64,000 bases of DNA, taken from NCBI RefSeq assembly GCF_009711975.1, contig NZ_VIKW01000081.1:1-64000 (forward strand). The letters are read 5' to 3'. Made by a program: the position numbers and the translations under genes. Shown here in pieces: positions 39,428 through 48,664 of the stretch. The DNA is from Anabaena sp. UHCC 0204 (GTDB lineage Bacteria; Cyanobacteriota; Cyanobacteriia; Cyanobacteriales; Nostocaceae). Numbering within the stretch: the first letter of the stretch is position 1; each line of letters begins with the position of its first letter. The notes under the pieces were generated by a model. That model ran no database searches. It saw only the letters and a program-made list of their open reading frames with translations, and was not told the origin of the DNA.

Positions 39428-39460
39428 CAACCCAATATTATCAAAACTTTTGTTGGGTTG
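39428..39460. repeat. Short inverted repeat in the A2M-PBP1C spacer
   Basis: CAACCCAA and TTGGGTTG flank a 17-bp centre. The surrounding words (TTTCCTT, GTCAACC, AACCCAACCTAC) recur around 57806-57880, suggesting one dispersed family. Confidence 0.5.
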
Positions 39461-39569
39461 CGCTGTCACTTAACCCAACCTACTTTTTTCTTACTTGAAC
39501 CGTATTGGTATATAGATAACTAATCCATTATGACAATTCCCAAAAAAGCATACAATTCTTAACATTGTG

Positions 39570-41939
39570 ATGAATTTACCCACACGACTCCTAAAAACTC
39601 TGACTCTTTGCGCCTCCGCGTCTCTGCGTGAGATAAAATCATATAAATTGCAGCTAAAGCGCAACTACAAACTAAATAAAATAATTTTCTCCTTCATATT
39701 AATCTGTTTATTAATCCGATTATGTCCTTATTTTGCACCTATTCATAGTATAGATATTGCCCAGCATCAATTAGCAATAGAGTTTACAGATCGTAATGGT
39801 TTACCATTAGGAACTATATTAACTACAGATCAAGAAAATACCTCAGTTGTGAAATTAAATCAAGTTTCACCACAATTTATTAATGCAATTTTAGCTGCTG
39901 AAGATAGTAACTTTTATCAACATGGGGCGTTAGATTTAAAAGCAATTGTTCGGGCTATTAAAGAAGCAATAGAGAATAGAAAAATTGTTTCTGGTGCGTC
40001 CACAATTACCATGCAGTTAGCGAGAATGTTGGACAATTCACCTCGGACAATAACTGCAAAATTAAAAGAGGTTTGGTTATCTTGGCGATTAGTTGCGGGA
40101 ATGAGTAAAGATGAGATTCTTGCTGCTTATATCAATCGTTTACCAATGGGTGGAAATATTTATGGTGTGGAAGCTGCGGCGCGAATTTACTTTTCTATTC
40201 CTGCGAGTGATTTAAACTTAGCCCAAGCTTCTTTCCTAGCAGCAATTCCTAATAATCCCACTTATTTTAATCCTTATCAACATCGAGAAAGATTACAACA
40301 AAGACAGAAATATGTTTTAAACAGAATGGTAAAGGAAAAATATATTTCTGATGCTGACGCGCAACAAATATATCAAGAAAAAGTTATATTTCAAACTCGT
40401 CAACAGGGAATTATTGCTGCGCCACATTTTTTATTTTGGTTGGCGACAAAAAACAATACACCCAACCTAGAATCATCACCTATTCGCACTACGATAAATC
40501 GCCCTTTACAGCAATTTGTAGAAACACAAGTAAAACAAGTAATTGCTTCTTTAAAGGCTAACAATGTTCATGATGCAGCAGCGGTGATAATTGACAACTC
40601 CACTGGGGAAGTTTTAAGTTATGTCGGTTCGCCTGATTATTTTAATGAAGTGCAATTAGGACGAAATGACGGAGTACAAGCGTTGCGTCAACCTGGTTCT
40701 ACCTTAAAGCCTTTTGTGTATGAATTAGCTTTAGAAAAAGGAGTAATTAGTCCTCATAGTATTTTGCCAGATGTGCCTACTCATTATGCAATTCCGGGAG
40801 CAAAATTATATAGTCCTACAGATTATACTAACACCTTTCTTGGTCCGGTACGAGTTAGAGTTGCTTTGGCAAATTCTTTAAATATACCTGCGGTAAAGGT
40901 ATTAGAAAAAGTGGGAGTCGAAACTTTCTTAAATCGGTTGCGTGAGTTGGGCTTTGCACATCTCAATCAAAGTGCTGAATATTACGGTTTGGGTTTGACT
41001 TTGGGAAGTGGTGAAGTGAATTTATGGGAACTCGCTAGGGCTTATTTAACTATGGCTAATCTGGGGAAAAGTCAACCATTGGTAACAACATTAAATAGTT
41101 CCCCAAGTTCCAATTCTCAAACTTTAGTTTCCCATAATTGGCGATTAATTATTGATATGTTAAGCGATCGCTATGCCCGATCTACAGCTTTTGGTGTAGA
41201 CTCAGTGTTAAATTTGCCCTTTCCCGTCGCTGTCAAAACTGGTACTTCTTCAAATTATCGTGATACCTGGACAGTCGGCTTTAGCAGTGATTATACTGTA
41301 GCTACTTGGGTAGGTAATTTCAACGGTGAACCCATGCGTCAGGTTTCCGGTGTAACAGGGGCTGCACCTTTATGGAACAGAATTATGTTACATCTGCATG
41401 AACATCAAGCCCCTGCTGATTTTCCGCCTCTAGAAGGTATGGTAAAATTACCAATCTGCGCTACTACAGGGTTAAAACCTACACCTGATTGTAATTCTGT
41501 AGTTCAGGAATATTTCTCTTTCCAAGATCAAATTGCTTATGAAAAATCTACTGATTCCTATTTATCACCTGTGTATGATGAATGGTTAGCAAAACAGCCA
41601 CAATTGAATTTTAATGCTGATAATTTCCGGATTATATCTCCTCGGAATGGGGATTTATTTCTGCTGTATTCCGGTGGAGAGGGACACCAAAAACTAGAAT
41701 TTAAAGCCAGTGGAACATTAAATCAGCCTGTGGAATGGTGGCTAAATAATAGGCATTTATCTACACAGTCAAATGATGCGATATTTTGGCATTTACGCCC
41801 TGGTAATTGGCAGCTGGAAGCCAGAATTGGTAAGCTACACGACCAAATAAACTTTCAAGTGGAGTTGGGAAATATTCAACCAACAAAGCCAGGGTTTTCT
41901 GTAGCAAATCCCACTAAAGTTCCAAAAGTTATAGATTGA
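39570..41939 (+). CDS. pbpC: Penicillin-binding protein 1C
   Basis: A 789-residue class A peptidoglycan synthase. After a membrane helix (IIFSFILICLLIRLCPYF) come the GT51 domain (AAEDSNFYQHGALD, SGASTITMQLARML), the transpeptidase (SxxK in RQPGSTLKPFVYELALEKG, SLN in LANSLNIPAVKV, KTGTSSNYRDTW) and a C-terminal biPBP_C-type domain (FRIISPRNGDLFLL). This architecture is PBP1C. In many bacteria pbpC is paired with an alpha-2-macroglobulin gene, and here the pair is divergent. The first 30 codons run through an interspersed repeat, so the real start may be the in-frame TTG near 39648. The ATG at 39570 is used as the outermost start. Confidence 0.88.
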   Translation: MNLPTRLLKTLTLCASASLREIKSYKLQLKRNYKLNKIIFSFILICLLIRLCPYFAPIHSIDIAQHQLAIEFTDRNGLPLGTILTTDQENTSVVKLNQVSPQFINAILAAEDSNFYQHGALDLKAIVRAIKEAIENRKIVSGASTITMQLARMLDNSPRTITAKLKEVWLSWRLVAGMSKDEILAAYINRLPMGGNIYGVEAAARIYFSIPASDLNLAQASFLAAIPNNPTYFNPYQHRERLQQRQKYVLNRMVKEKYISDADAQQIYQEKVIFQTRQQGIIAAPHFLFWLATKNNTPNLESSPIRTTINRPLQQFVETQVKQVIASLKANNVHDAAAVIIDNSTGEVLSYVGSPDYFNEVQLGRNDGVQALRQPGSTLKPFVYELALEKGVISPHSILPDVPTHYAIPGAKLYSPTDYTNTFLGPVRVRVALANSLNIPAVKVLEKVGVETFLNRLRELGFAHLNQSAEYYGLGLTLGSGEVNLWELARAYLTMANLGKSQPLVTTLNSSPSSNSQTLVSHNWRLIIDMLSDRYARSTAFGVDSVLNLPFPVAVKTGTSSNYRDTWTVGFSSDYTVATWVGNFNGEPMRQVSGVTGAAPLWNRIMLHLHEHQAPADFPPLEGMVKLPICATTGLKPTPDCNSVVQEYFSFQDQIAYEKSTDSYLSPVYDEWLAKQPQLNFNADNFRIISPRNGDLFLLYSGGEGHQKLEFKASGTLNQPVEWWLNNRHLSTQSNDAIFWHLRPGNWQLEARIGKLHDQINFQVELGNIQPTKPGFSVANPTKVPKVID
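39597..39642. repeat. Interspersed repeat, copy E, within the 5' end of pbpC
   Basis: The repeat core appears as ACTCTTTGCGCCTCCGCGTC followed by TCTGCGTGAGATAAAATCAT. Its remaining copies are intergenic, so the annotated N-terminal residues of PBP1C here are probably either non-coding or a recently gained extension. Confidence 0.65.
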
Positions 41940-42041
41940 TAAATTTTTAATACTAAACTCAATCTTTTGTCCGGGATTTTTTCAATCAAAGTTGATAATG
42001 AATATAAATGGGGTTGAAAGTTTTAAGGAAGTGAAATAGTC

Positions 42042-42188
42042 ATGAGTAATACAAAAGAACGCAAGTCTGCTAAAAAGAAACAGTCTTTTCCGGCTGTTGA
42101 TATTGGTACTCCTAAAGTACCCATTCGTAAAACCAAAGCTAAAAATCAACCATCTGAATCTCTCAGTGACTGGGAACACGCTAGTTAA
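42042..42188 (+). CDS. Small basic protein
   Basis: A 48-residue frame, MSNTKERKSAKKKQSFPAVD to SLSDWEHAS, rich in Lys and Ser and likely unstructured. AAGGAAG lies 11 bases before the ATG, a plausible ribosome-binding site. It follows pbpC by 102 bp on the same strand. I do not recognise a family; the good start signal and unbroken frame are the only support. Confidence 0.45.
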   Translation: MSNTKERKSAKKKQSFPAVDIGTPKVPIRKTKAKNQPSESLSDWEHAS

Positions 42189-42260
42189 TGGCGTTAGGAA
42201 GAAGGGCGTTGCTGAATTAGGGTAGGAAATTCAAAAATCAATGATTTCAAACTCTTACTC

Positions 42261-42316
42261 TCTGTAGACTCTGCGCCTCTGCGTGAAACAAAATCATACT
42301 CTTAATCAGCAACACC
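42261..42316. repeat. Interspersed repeat, copy B
   Basis: Near full-length match to copy A at 9974-10028, including the TCTTAATCAGCAACACC tail. Confidence 0.75.
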
Positions 42317-42412
42317 GGAAGAAGGAATCAGGAGTCAGGAATTTAGGAAGAAGAAAGTTGAATTATTGGTACAGTAGTGATGCTGACAGATAGGTTATGA
42401 ACCAAAATCACA

Positions 42413-43012
42413 ATGAAATCTCTGCACCGTCCTAATTTATATAGCTGGTCCTGCTTCAATCCCGCCAGAAACATTGATTTTAATGGCTTTGCCTGGATTC
42501 GTCCAGAGGGTAATATTTTGATTGATCCAGTGGCTTTATCAAATCATGACTGGAATCACTTGGAATCTTTGGGTGGTGTTGCTTGGATTATTGTGACAAA
42601 TTCTGATCATCTGCGTTCAGCGAAGGAAATTGCCAATCAAACATACTCAAAAATTGCCGGACCTGCGGGAGAGAAGGAGTATTTTCCAATTGTGTGCGAT
42701 CGCTGGTTAACTGATGGTGAGGAGTTTGTCCCAGGACTCAAGGTAATCGCAATGCAAGGTTCTAAAACTCCCGGTGAGTTGGCTTTGCTATTGGAGGAAA
42801 CTACGTTAATTACTGGGGATTTGGTGCGATCGCGTTCAGCCGGTAGCTTGACTATGTTACCAGAGGAAAAGCTGCTAAATCGGGAAGAGGCGATCGCTTC
42901 TATTCGTAGATTGGCAGGTTTGGAGAAGGTGGAAGCGGTACTAGTCGGTGATGGTTGGTCTGTTTTTCGGAATGGTAGGGAACGGTTGCAGGAATTGGTG
43001 GGGACACTTTAA
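42413..43012 (+). CDS. Metallo-beta-lactamase-fold-like protein
   Basis: A 199-residue protein with the MBL-fold rhythm: an initial strand set (GFAWIRPEGNILIDPVAL), then a loop where active enzymes have HxHxDH but which here reads TNSDHLRS, then ALLLEETTLITGDLV and AVLVGDGWSVF. Only part of the metal site remains, so it may be non-hydrolytic or bind a different metal set. The start ATG at 42413 lies 33 bp past a TAGGT. The 3' end overlaps the stop of the oppositely oriented STAND-nuclease gene by 4 bp; the genes are convergent. Confidence 0.65.
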   Translation: MKSLHRPNLYSWSCFNPARNIDFNGFAWIRPEGNILIDPVALSNHDWNHLESLGGVAWIIVTNSDHLRSAKEIANQTYSKIAGPAGEKEYFPIVCDRWLTDGEEFVPGLKVIAMQGSKTPGELALLLEETTLITGDLVRSRSAGSLTMLPEEKLLNREEAIASIRRLAGLEKVEAVLVGDGWSVFRNGRERLQELVGTL

Positions 43013-46000
43013 GAATAAAAATCCCTATATGTTTTTATCTGCTGGAATACTTTATAGTATTCATTCTGTGCTGCAAACGTATCTAGTTGACTTCTATCTC
43101 CATTAAACATTCTCTCACCCCAAATTGCCCAAATTAGCTCATTATCTGTTTCTGATAAAAACTTTTCTAATAAATCCATGCGTAAATAGGTAAAATATTG
43201 GGTTGTTTTTTTGTCCTCACTGTAGTGAAAGGTTATTGATGCTCGTTTACCATTTTTCTCAAAAAGGTCATAAGTTTGGGGTTGACTACATAAATTTAGG
43301 TGCTGTGTAATCTCTTTAGCAGGAGTAGCAACATTTTGACCTGGAGTGATTGAGCTATGATAGCCTTCCCAACTATTATTTCTAACTGGAATTAAGACCT
43401 CAAATGTTTCAGGAGATTCAAGTTGTGCTATTTCTTCATCACTTGTTTCTAGTATTTCTAACCCACTTTCTCTAATTGCAGCTTCTAGAACATCTTCATC
43501 ATTTATATCTAGTAAATGTGCAATACTCTTAATAAATTCTCTCCCTTCTTCTTCAGATATTGGTTGACCATTTCTGAAAAGTCCAAACATAATTTTAAAA
43601 CTTAACTCAGCATAACCATTTAGAGGATAAGTATCACACCAAGGTATTTCTCCTGCATAGGTATAGTAATCATTTAGAATTTCGGGCAACCATCTACTAC
43701 CAAAATTCTGATTTTCTAGTCTGTTTAAAAGAGATGCTACTGTTTTAGTATTAACAACTAAGCCTCTGAAAAAAGTAAATCTATCACGCTTTAATTGAGA
43801 ATCTTCCTGATTGATATAGCCATCTAAGAGAACCCATTTTCCTCGTTCGCCTAACAGTTCATCAATTATTAAATATGGCTGAAAATCTGGATCTTCACCC
43901 TGCAAAATCCATTCATGAACAGGTGTATCACGATTTCCTAGCAAGTTTTCTTGAACAAGGTTATTCTCTTGAAGCTTGATTGGAAAACTCGGCTCAATAT
44001 CCGATAGTGAGGGACGTTTATTATTTTCATAAAGTTCACTACTTTGATTATTTAATAAATGTATATCATCTCTATAGCCTATTAGCTCATAAGCAGCAAT
44101 CAAGCAGTATTTTCTCCCGTAATGATCTGAATATAGTTCTTTGTCATAAGAAGTTCTCAAGTAATTAAAGTTAACTATTGATTTATCAACCTCACCAAAC
44201 TTTTCTAAGGAGTAGCCAAGATTGTAAATTCGCCACCAAATATTAGCTTTTGCTTGTAGATATTCTGGAGTTGTTGTATCATATCTCGATATTGGTTGTC
44301 CCAACCATCCCATTGGATCATCATCACTAAAACCAAACGGGTAATTGCCATCTCGATACTCTCCTTTATTTTTATCTTCACTTTTACCCCAATCTCGAAT
44401 ACCACCTCCTTTAAGTGGTGGTGTAATTCTTAGCTTTTCTTCTTGGTTTAGCAGATTTGGATGATGAAGTAAACTAATATCAATTGTGCGTCTAGCATAA
44501 TCACGAGCAAAAATATGTGTCGTAGAATAAGGTGCATTAGGTTGAAACATTTCCTCATATAGCCTGCGACCATATAAGGTAAGAATATCTTCTGCAAAAC
44601 TAGCATCATTAAAATCGTATTGACGAGCCATAGCTACACCATAGGTAGCAGCGAGCATTCTTTCAGAAACATAAGGATCATTAATTTTTAGCGATTCCAA
44701 AACCAAATCTAAAAACTTTCCAGGCTGTCTACGTCCATACCAATACAATGCGTGTGTTGCTTGATCTCTTAATAGTCTTACAGTTGATGTCAATACCCAC
44801 ATGATATATACAGCTAGGAGGTCTAACCGTTTCTCCATGATTTCGGATGAAGATTCTTGATTTTGACAATTTCGTTCAAATTGGGTTATGGTCTTTTCAA
44901 ATTGTTCGATATTATATCTTATATATTCTGTCCAGCTAATATCTCTGTTTGGCATCTCTAATAATTTAAATTGCTCAGACCAGAATATTGCATTGAACGG
45001 GTGGTGAACGTGCGCGATAGTAGAGATTGCTAAATCTAGAAGCCGTACACGGTTATTTAAACAAGTGAATAATTTTGCTACAAGATTGATGCACTCTTGA
45101 TTTATTTGATTAGGGCTAATTTCAAATAATGCTCTGATAGATAGACCATAGGCTTCTGAATTATCAATTATGTTATGTATATATAAACCTGTTCTTACTG
45201 GAATTAAGGCAGCTAAACAACGTCCAATGTCACTGTATAACGGATGCAATTCTTGAAAATCATCATTGAATAATGCCTTAGTAAGCTTTTCAGATTGTAC
45301 CAGTGATTGAATATCATCACCAGCTTCTTCCATAAGATGCCTAGCAATTAAGTATCCACATAGTAAATCATAAGTGAAATAAACAACTTCTTGATTTTTA
45401 CCCCAATCACGACAAATTAAAAGACCTTCATCTAAGATTGCTTTCGTCTTCGACTTTTCCCATTTAATCTCACCAAAAGGTTTATCATCATCTATAATTT
45501 CAAATAATTTTATAAAATCAATACTACGATTCCTTGAGTTCCAAAGTTCTTTAGCTATCTTAGTTAAAGATTGAATAACTATAACTGTTTTATGATGAAG
45601 ACCAAGCTTTTTACAAATAACTTGATTACATTGATTCAGATATTCATCAAATACCTCGAATAAAGTTTTCGCTCCAACATAAATATATTTTTCTTGTTGT
45701 CTTTTAATGTTTTTACTTTTACAAAATATTTGCAGATATATAGGATGACGAAATTGTTCAAGAGGAATTGCGGTTAAATCTGCTTTGATTTTGTAAAATC
45801 TGAAGTATTTTTCAACAACTTCTTCTAGATTGTCCATATCAAAACCGTAAACATATCTAATATTTTTAGGTAAATTATCATCCCAAATTTCTTTTTTATA
45901 TGTCTTTCGGCAAGTTGTAATAAGAACTACATTTTTGAATTTTCCAATTTCTTGAACTAACCCAGGTAAACCTTGCCAAACTTTTGAAAATGCTCCGTTG

Positions 46001-47382
46001 TGAGTTGCTTCATTCAAAGCATCAATCACAAGCGGAATCCTTGTCCGGTATGCTTCAGCAGCAGCATCTAGAGCTTGAAGGAAGTCATTCCAGCTATAGA
46101 TACGTGGAATATCTAAAATTCCCAGTAGTTGTTGTTCTAGAGGCAATTCATTTGTAAAACGACTACCCATCACTAATAAAGCAGGTAAACCAGAATCTAA
46201 CCGCTCATAACATATATTGCTCACAATATGAGTTTTACCAAAACCTGCATTACCTAGAATATGTACATCTACTTGATTAATAGAATTTATTTGCTCAAAT
46301 ATTTCTGTAAGTGTAGACATTAACCTATATGACAACCATAAAGGCTGAAATGCTGTGTTTCTAGCATCACGGAATATTCTGTCTTTATCTTCCTCTTTTC
46401 CAGTATAAGGAAGACTCCAAATATCAAGTTTTTGTTCTAAACTTTGATTTTGTAACTGAGCTTCATATAATCTAGTTTTGATTGCTTGCAAATCTAAGCA
46501 ACGCACATCATCATATAAATTTGAATACAAAGAATTTTTTACTTTATTTAGCTGCTCAAATACCTGAGATATTAATTCATTTAAAGCAGTACATAAAGTA
46601 AGTATTTCCGATTTAATATCGTTCCATGAATTATTTTCAAATTCTTTGATTTTATTTTTATTTTCTAATTTGCTAACATATTCATAATATTCATTTATTT
46701 CTATTTGAATTACATCTGTTTTTTTGTCAATATATAAAGCAAAATTTTTATCGCCTATAATTTGATGAATGTCAAAATCAATATCTGTTTCTGTGTGTAA
46801 TACTGGATTAAATTTATTAACAACACTAGCTAGTTGTTTATCAAATTGAGTACGAAACCATTCAAGATTAAGTTCTAATTCTCCAAAGAAATAATTTTTC
46901 TTACCGCTAAATCGTGGTTCACTTAGCCAGTTCTTAAAATCACTAACACCCCAATGAATAATCTCCACTTCCATATTTGCTGGAATTGAGTTTATAAGTA
47001 TTTCATCAAACCACTGCTGTTCACCCTCTTGATTTTTATTTTTTACAATTTTACTAGGTGTGAAGTTTGTTGGAGTACATAAAAACCATTTCTTCAGCAA
47101 TGGATGTACATTACAAGCTTTTTTTAAAGAATCTTGGATTGAAGACTTACGATTACTAACTTGGAGACGTAGTTCAGGAAAATAAAACTTTGCTTGCCAT
47201 CCCCATTGATCACCATTAGGTAAAGTCATGTAAAACTCTACTCCATCTCCACCACCACTATCATCTATTGAAGTAAAGCGTCCTTCGTGACCATACAGAC
47301 CTTTGGCAATCTGAAAGCATAGCTCCTCAAAGCTTTTAGCCTTGTTATTATCGTATGGCTTTAACTTTGACCAATCAATCAT
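43009..47382 (-). CDS. Nuclease-STAND NTPase resembling Avs antiviral sensors
   Basis: A 1457-residue protein. Residues 1-165 look like a PD-(D/E)xK nuclease: SFEELCFQIAKGLYG (first helix), GGGDGVEF (Asp46) and GWQAKFY (Gln63, Lys65). A linker (170-370) includes a FNPVLHTETDIDF segment like the one preceding the NTPase in Avs proteins. The STAND NTPase has Walker A LGNAGFGKTH (376-385), Walker B PLVIDALNEA (450-459) and the LITTCRKTY sensor (488-495). The remaining 900 residues are helical repeat-like, the usual ligand-sensing part. Avs proteins recognise phage terminase or portal and activate an N-terminal effector nuclease; this protein fits that plan, but membership in a particular Avs type is not established. 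It is AT-rich. Confidence 0.75.
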   Translation of the reverse strand: MIDWSKLKPYDNNKAKSFEELCFQIAKGLYGHEGRFTSIDDSGGGDGVEFYMTLPNGDQWGWQAKFYFPELRLQVSNRKSSIQDSLKKACNVHPLLKKWFLCTPTNFTPSKIVKNKNQEGEQQWFDEILINSIPANMEVEIIHWGVSDFKNWLSEPRFSGKKNYFFGELELNLEWFRTQFDKQLASVVNKFNPVLHTETDIDFDIHQIIGDKNFALYIDKKTDVIQIEINEYYEYVSKLENKNKIKEFENNSWNDIKSEILTLCTALNELISQVFEQLNKVKNSLYSNLYDDVRCLDLQAIKTRLYEAQLQNQSLEQKLDIWSLPYTGKEEDKDRIFRDARNTAFQPLWLSYRLMSTLTEIFEQINSINQVDVHILGNAGFGKTHIVSNICYERLDSGLPALLVMGSRFTNELPLEQQLLGILDIPRIYSWNDFLQALDAAAEAYRTRIPLVIDALNEATHNGAFSKVWQGLPGLVQEIGKFKNVVLITTCRKTYKKEIWDDNLPKNIRYVYGFDMDNLEEVVEKYFRFYKIKADLTAIPLEQFRHPIYLQIFCKSKNIKRQQEKYIYVGAKTLFEVFDEYLNQCNQVICKKLGLHHKTVIVIQSLTKIAKELWNSRNRSIDFIKLFEIIDDDKPFGEIKWEKSKTKAILDEGLLICRDWGKNQEVVYFTYDLLCGYLIARHLMEEAGDDIQSLVQSEKLTKALFNDDFQELHPLYSDIGRCLAALIPVRTGLYIHNIIDNSEAYGLSIRALFEISPNQINQECINLVAKLFTCLNNRVRLLDLAISTIAHVHHPFNAIFWSEQFKLLEMPNRDISWTEYIRYNIEQFEKTITQFERNCQNQESSSEIMEKRLDLLAVYIMWVLTSTVRLLRDQATHALYWYGRRQPGKFLDLVLESLKINDPYVSERMLAATYGVAMARQYDFNDASFAEDILTLYGRRLYEEMFQPNAPYSTTHIFARDYARRTIDISLLHHPNLLNQEEKLRITPPLKGGGIRDWGKSEDKNKGEYRDGNYPFGFSDDDPMGWLGQPISRYDTTTPEYLQAKANIWWRIYNLGYSLEKFGEVDKSIVNFNYLRTSYDKELYSDHYGRKYCLIAAYELIGYRDDIHLLNNQSSELYENNKRPSLSDIEPSFPIKLQENNLVQENLLGNRDTPVHEWILQGEDPDFQPYLIIDELLGERGKWVLLDGYINQEDSQLKRDRFTFFRGLVVNTKTVASLLNRLENQNFGSRWLPEILNDYYTYAGEIPWCDTYPLNGYAELSFKIMFGLFRNGQPISEEEGREFIKSIAHLLDINDEDVLEAAIRESGLEILETSDEEIAQLESPETFEVLIPVRNNSWEGYHSSITPGQNVATPAKEITQHLNLCSQPQTYDLFEKNGKRASITFHYSEDKKTTQYFTYLRMDLLEKFLSETDNELIWAIWGERMFNGDRSQLDTFAAQNEYYKVFQQIKTYRDFYS

Positions 47383-47516
47383 ACTTTGACTTTTAGGGTA
47401 ATAGAGTGTAGAAACTAATATAAGTTTCTACTAGTCTAACTGATAATTTTATGCGAAAATTCACAGAATATGCACTAGGTTAAGCTCAAACATCACAATG
47501 TTCAAGCTAAAACCCT

Positions 47517-47855
47517 TTACAATTCAATCAACTTAAAACCCCAAATTTTCAGAACAGCACCTGCTATTTCTGGATCTACACCATCATAAGCCTCCCATTC
47601 GGACTGCGGATCTTTAGGATGTCCCTCACCTACATGGCCTGCAACTTTAATCACCGGAATATTCACTACGTAATCACGTTCCATCCCTTTAGGGATAGCT
47701 AATTGGATTCTGCGGCCTACGAACTTCGAGCCACTGGATTTAGCCACAGACTCACGAACTAAACAAATATCACCAGCAGTCCCCCAAGTAGTTTGGTAGG
47801 TGTAGAGAAACGAGATATAACTCTCTGGCTTGATGGATCTTTTGAGAACTTGCAT
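47517..47855 (-). CDS. Small protein of unknown function
   Basis: A 112-residue soluble protein beginning MQVLKRSIKPESYISFLYTY. It contains a GSKFVGRRIQLAIPKGMERD segment and a conserved-looking HVGEGHPKDPQSEWEAYDGV motif. I do not recognise the family. It lies 134 bp upstream of the STAND-nuclease gene on the same strand, with a spacer between, so a shared transcript is possible but unproven. Confidence 0.5.
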   Translation of the reverse strand: MQVLKRSIKPESYISFLYTYQTTWGTAGDICLVRESVAKSSGSKFVGRRIQLAIPKGMERDYVVNIPVIKVAGHVGEGHPKDPQSEWEAYDGVDPEIAGAVLKIWGFKLIEL

Positions 47856-47935
47856 TATTTAATCCTTACTTATCCTTTTTTCCAACAATTTCATTTAAAT
47901 ACTACCTGCTATATATAATTTCCTGCTTTTGAGAG

Positions 47936-47963
47936 AATAAAACAAGGGGTTTGCACCCCTTGT
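47936..47963 (-). terminator. Rho-independent terminator after msrB
   Basis: Read on the minus strand, ACAAGGGG and CCCCTTGT form an 8-bp stem with a 6-base loop, followed directly by TTTTATT. It lies 32 bp past the msrB stop, the expected position. Confidence 0.85.
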
Positions 47964-47994
47964 CAGAGTTTAAAAAGTGAACCGTATTAGTAAT

Positions 47995-48489
47995 CTACGC
48001 AGGAGTGAACTGTAAAGATACACCATTCATACAGTAGCGGAGACCAGTGGGTTTAGGTCCATCATTGAATACATGGCCTAAATGACCACCACAATTACTA
48101 CAATGAACTTCCGTCCTCGTCATGAAAAAGGTGCGATCTGTAGTAGTAGCGATCGCTCCCTCAATTGGCTTAAAAAAGCTCGGCCAGCCAGTCCGACTAT
48201 CAAATTTAGTATCTGAAGTAAACAAAGCCTGTCCACAACCAGCGCAGACATAAGTACCCGGTTCATATACTTTATCGAGAGGACTGGTATGGGATGGTTC
48301 TGTACCGTGTTTCCGCAACACCCGAAACTGTTCTGGTGTCAGGATACTCTTCCACTCTTCTTCGGTTTTGGTAACTGCAAACTCTGTATTAGAAAGTGCC
48401 ATCGTTTCTGAACTCCAATTGATATAGCGGGAAAAAAAAGCTGTACCGACTAAGACGGCACTGATTTGCAAAAAATAGCGTTTGTCCAT
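47995..48489 (-). CDS. msrB: Peptide methionine (R)-S-oxide reductase
   Basis: A 164-residue enzyme reducing methionine-R-sulfoxide in proteins. It has two zinc-binding CxxC pairs (CAGCG and CSNCGG), the KFDSRTGWPSFFKP motif, and the catalytic Cys in LRYCMNGVSLQF. The first 25 residues (ISAVLVGTAFF) form a hydrophobic segment, so this form is probably membrane-anchored or exported. Length is normal apart from that extension. It is followed by a good terminator. Confidence 0.93.
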   Translation of the reverse strand: MDKRYFLQISAVLVGTAFFSRYINWSSETMALSNTEFAVTKTEEEWKSILTPEQFRVLRKHGTEPSHTSPLDKVYEPGTYVCAGCGQALFTSDTKFDSRTGWPSFFKPIEGAIATTTDRTFFMTRTEVHCSNCGGHLGHVFNDGPKPTGLRYCMNGVSLQFTPA

Positions 48490-48569
48490 AATTTATTATT
48501 TGCTATTTTTCCCTGACTCGGCCAACCAACTCTGGCAAGTTTCTAAATTCTTCCTTTCCTGTTCCTCTC

Positions 48570-48660
48570 AGGACTTACGCAAAATATCTCTCAAACCCTA
48601 TTCCCTTCGTGTTCTTCGTTTCTTCGTGGTTCATTATTCCGTGACTTGTGCGTAAGTCCT
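48570..48660. repeat. MITE-like element, copy 2
   Basis: A 91-bp block with perfect 12-bp terminal inverted repeats, AGGACTTACGCA and TGCGTAAGTCCT. The left 30 bp match the copy at 32369-32457. It lies immediately downstream of the FAD-Rieske gene, four bases from its stop. Confidence 0.8.
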
Positions 48661-48664
48661 ACCT

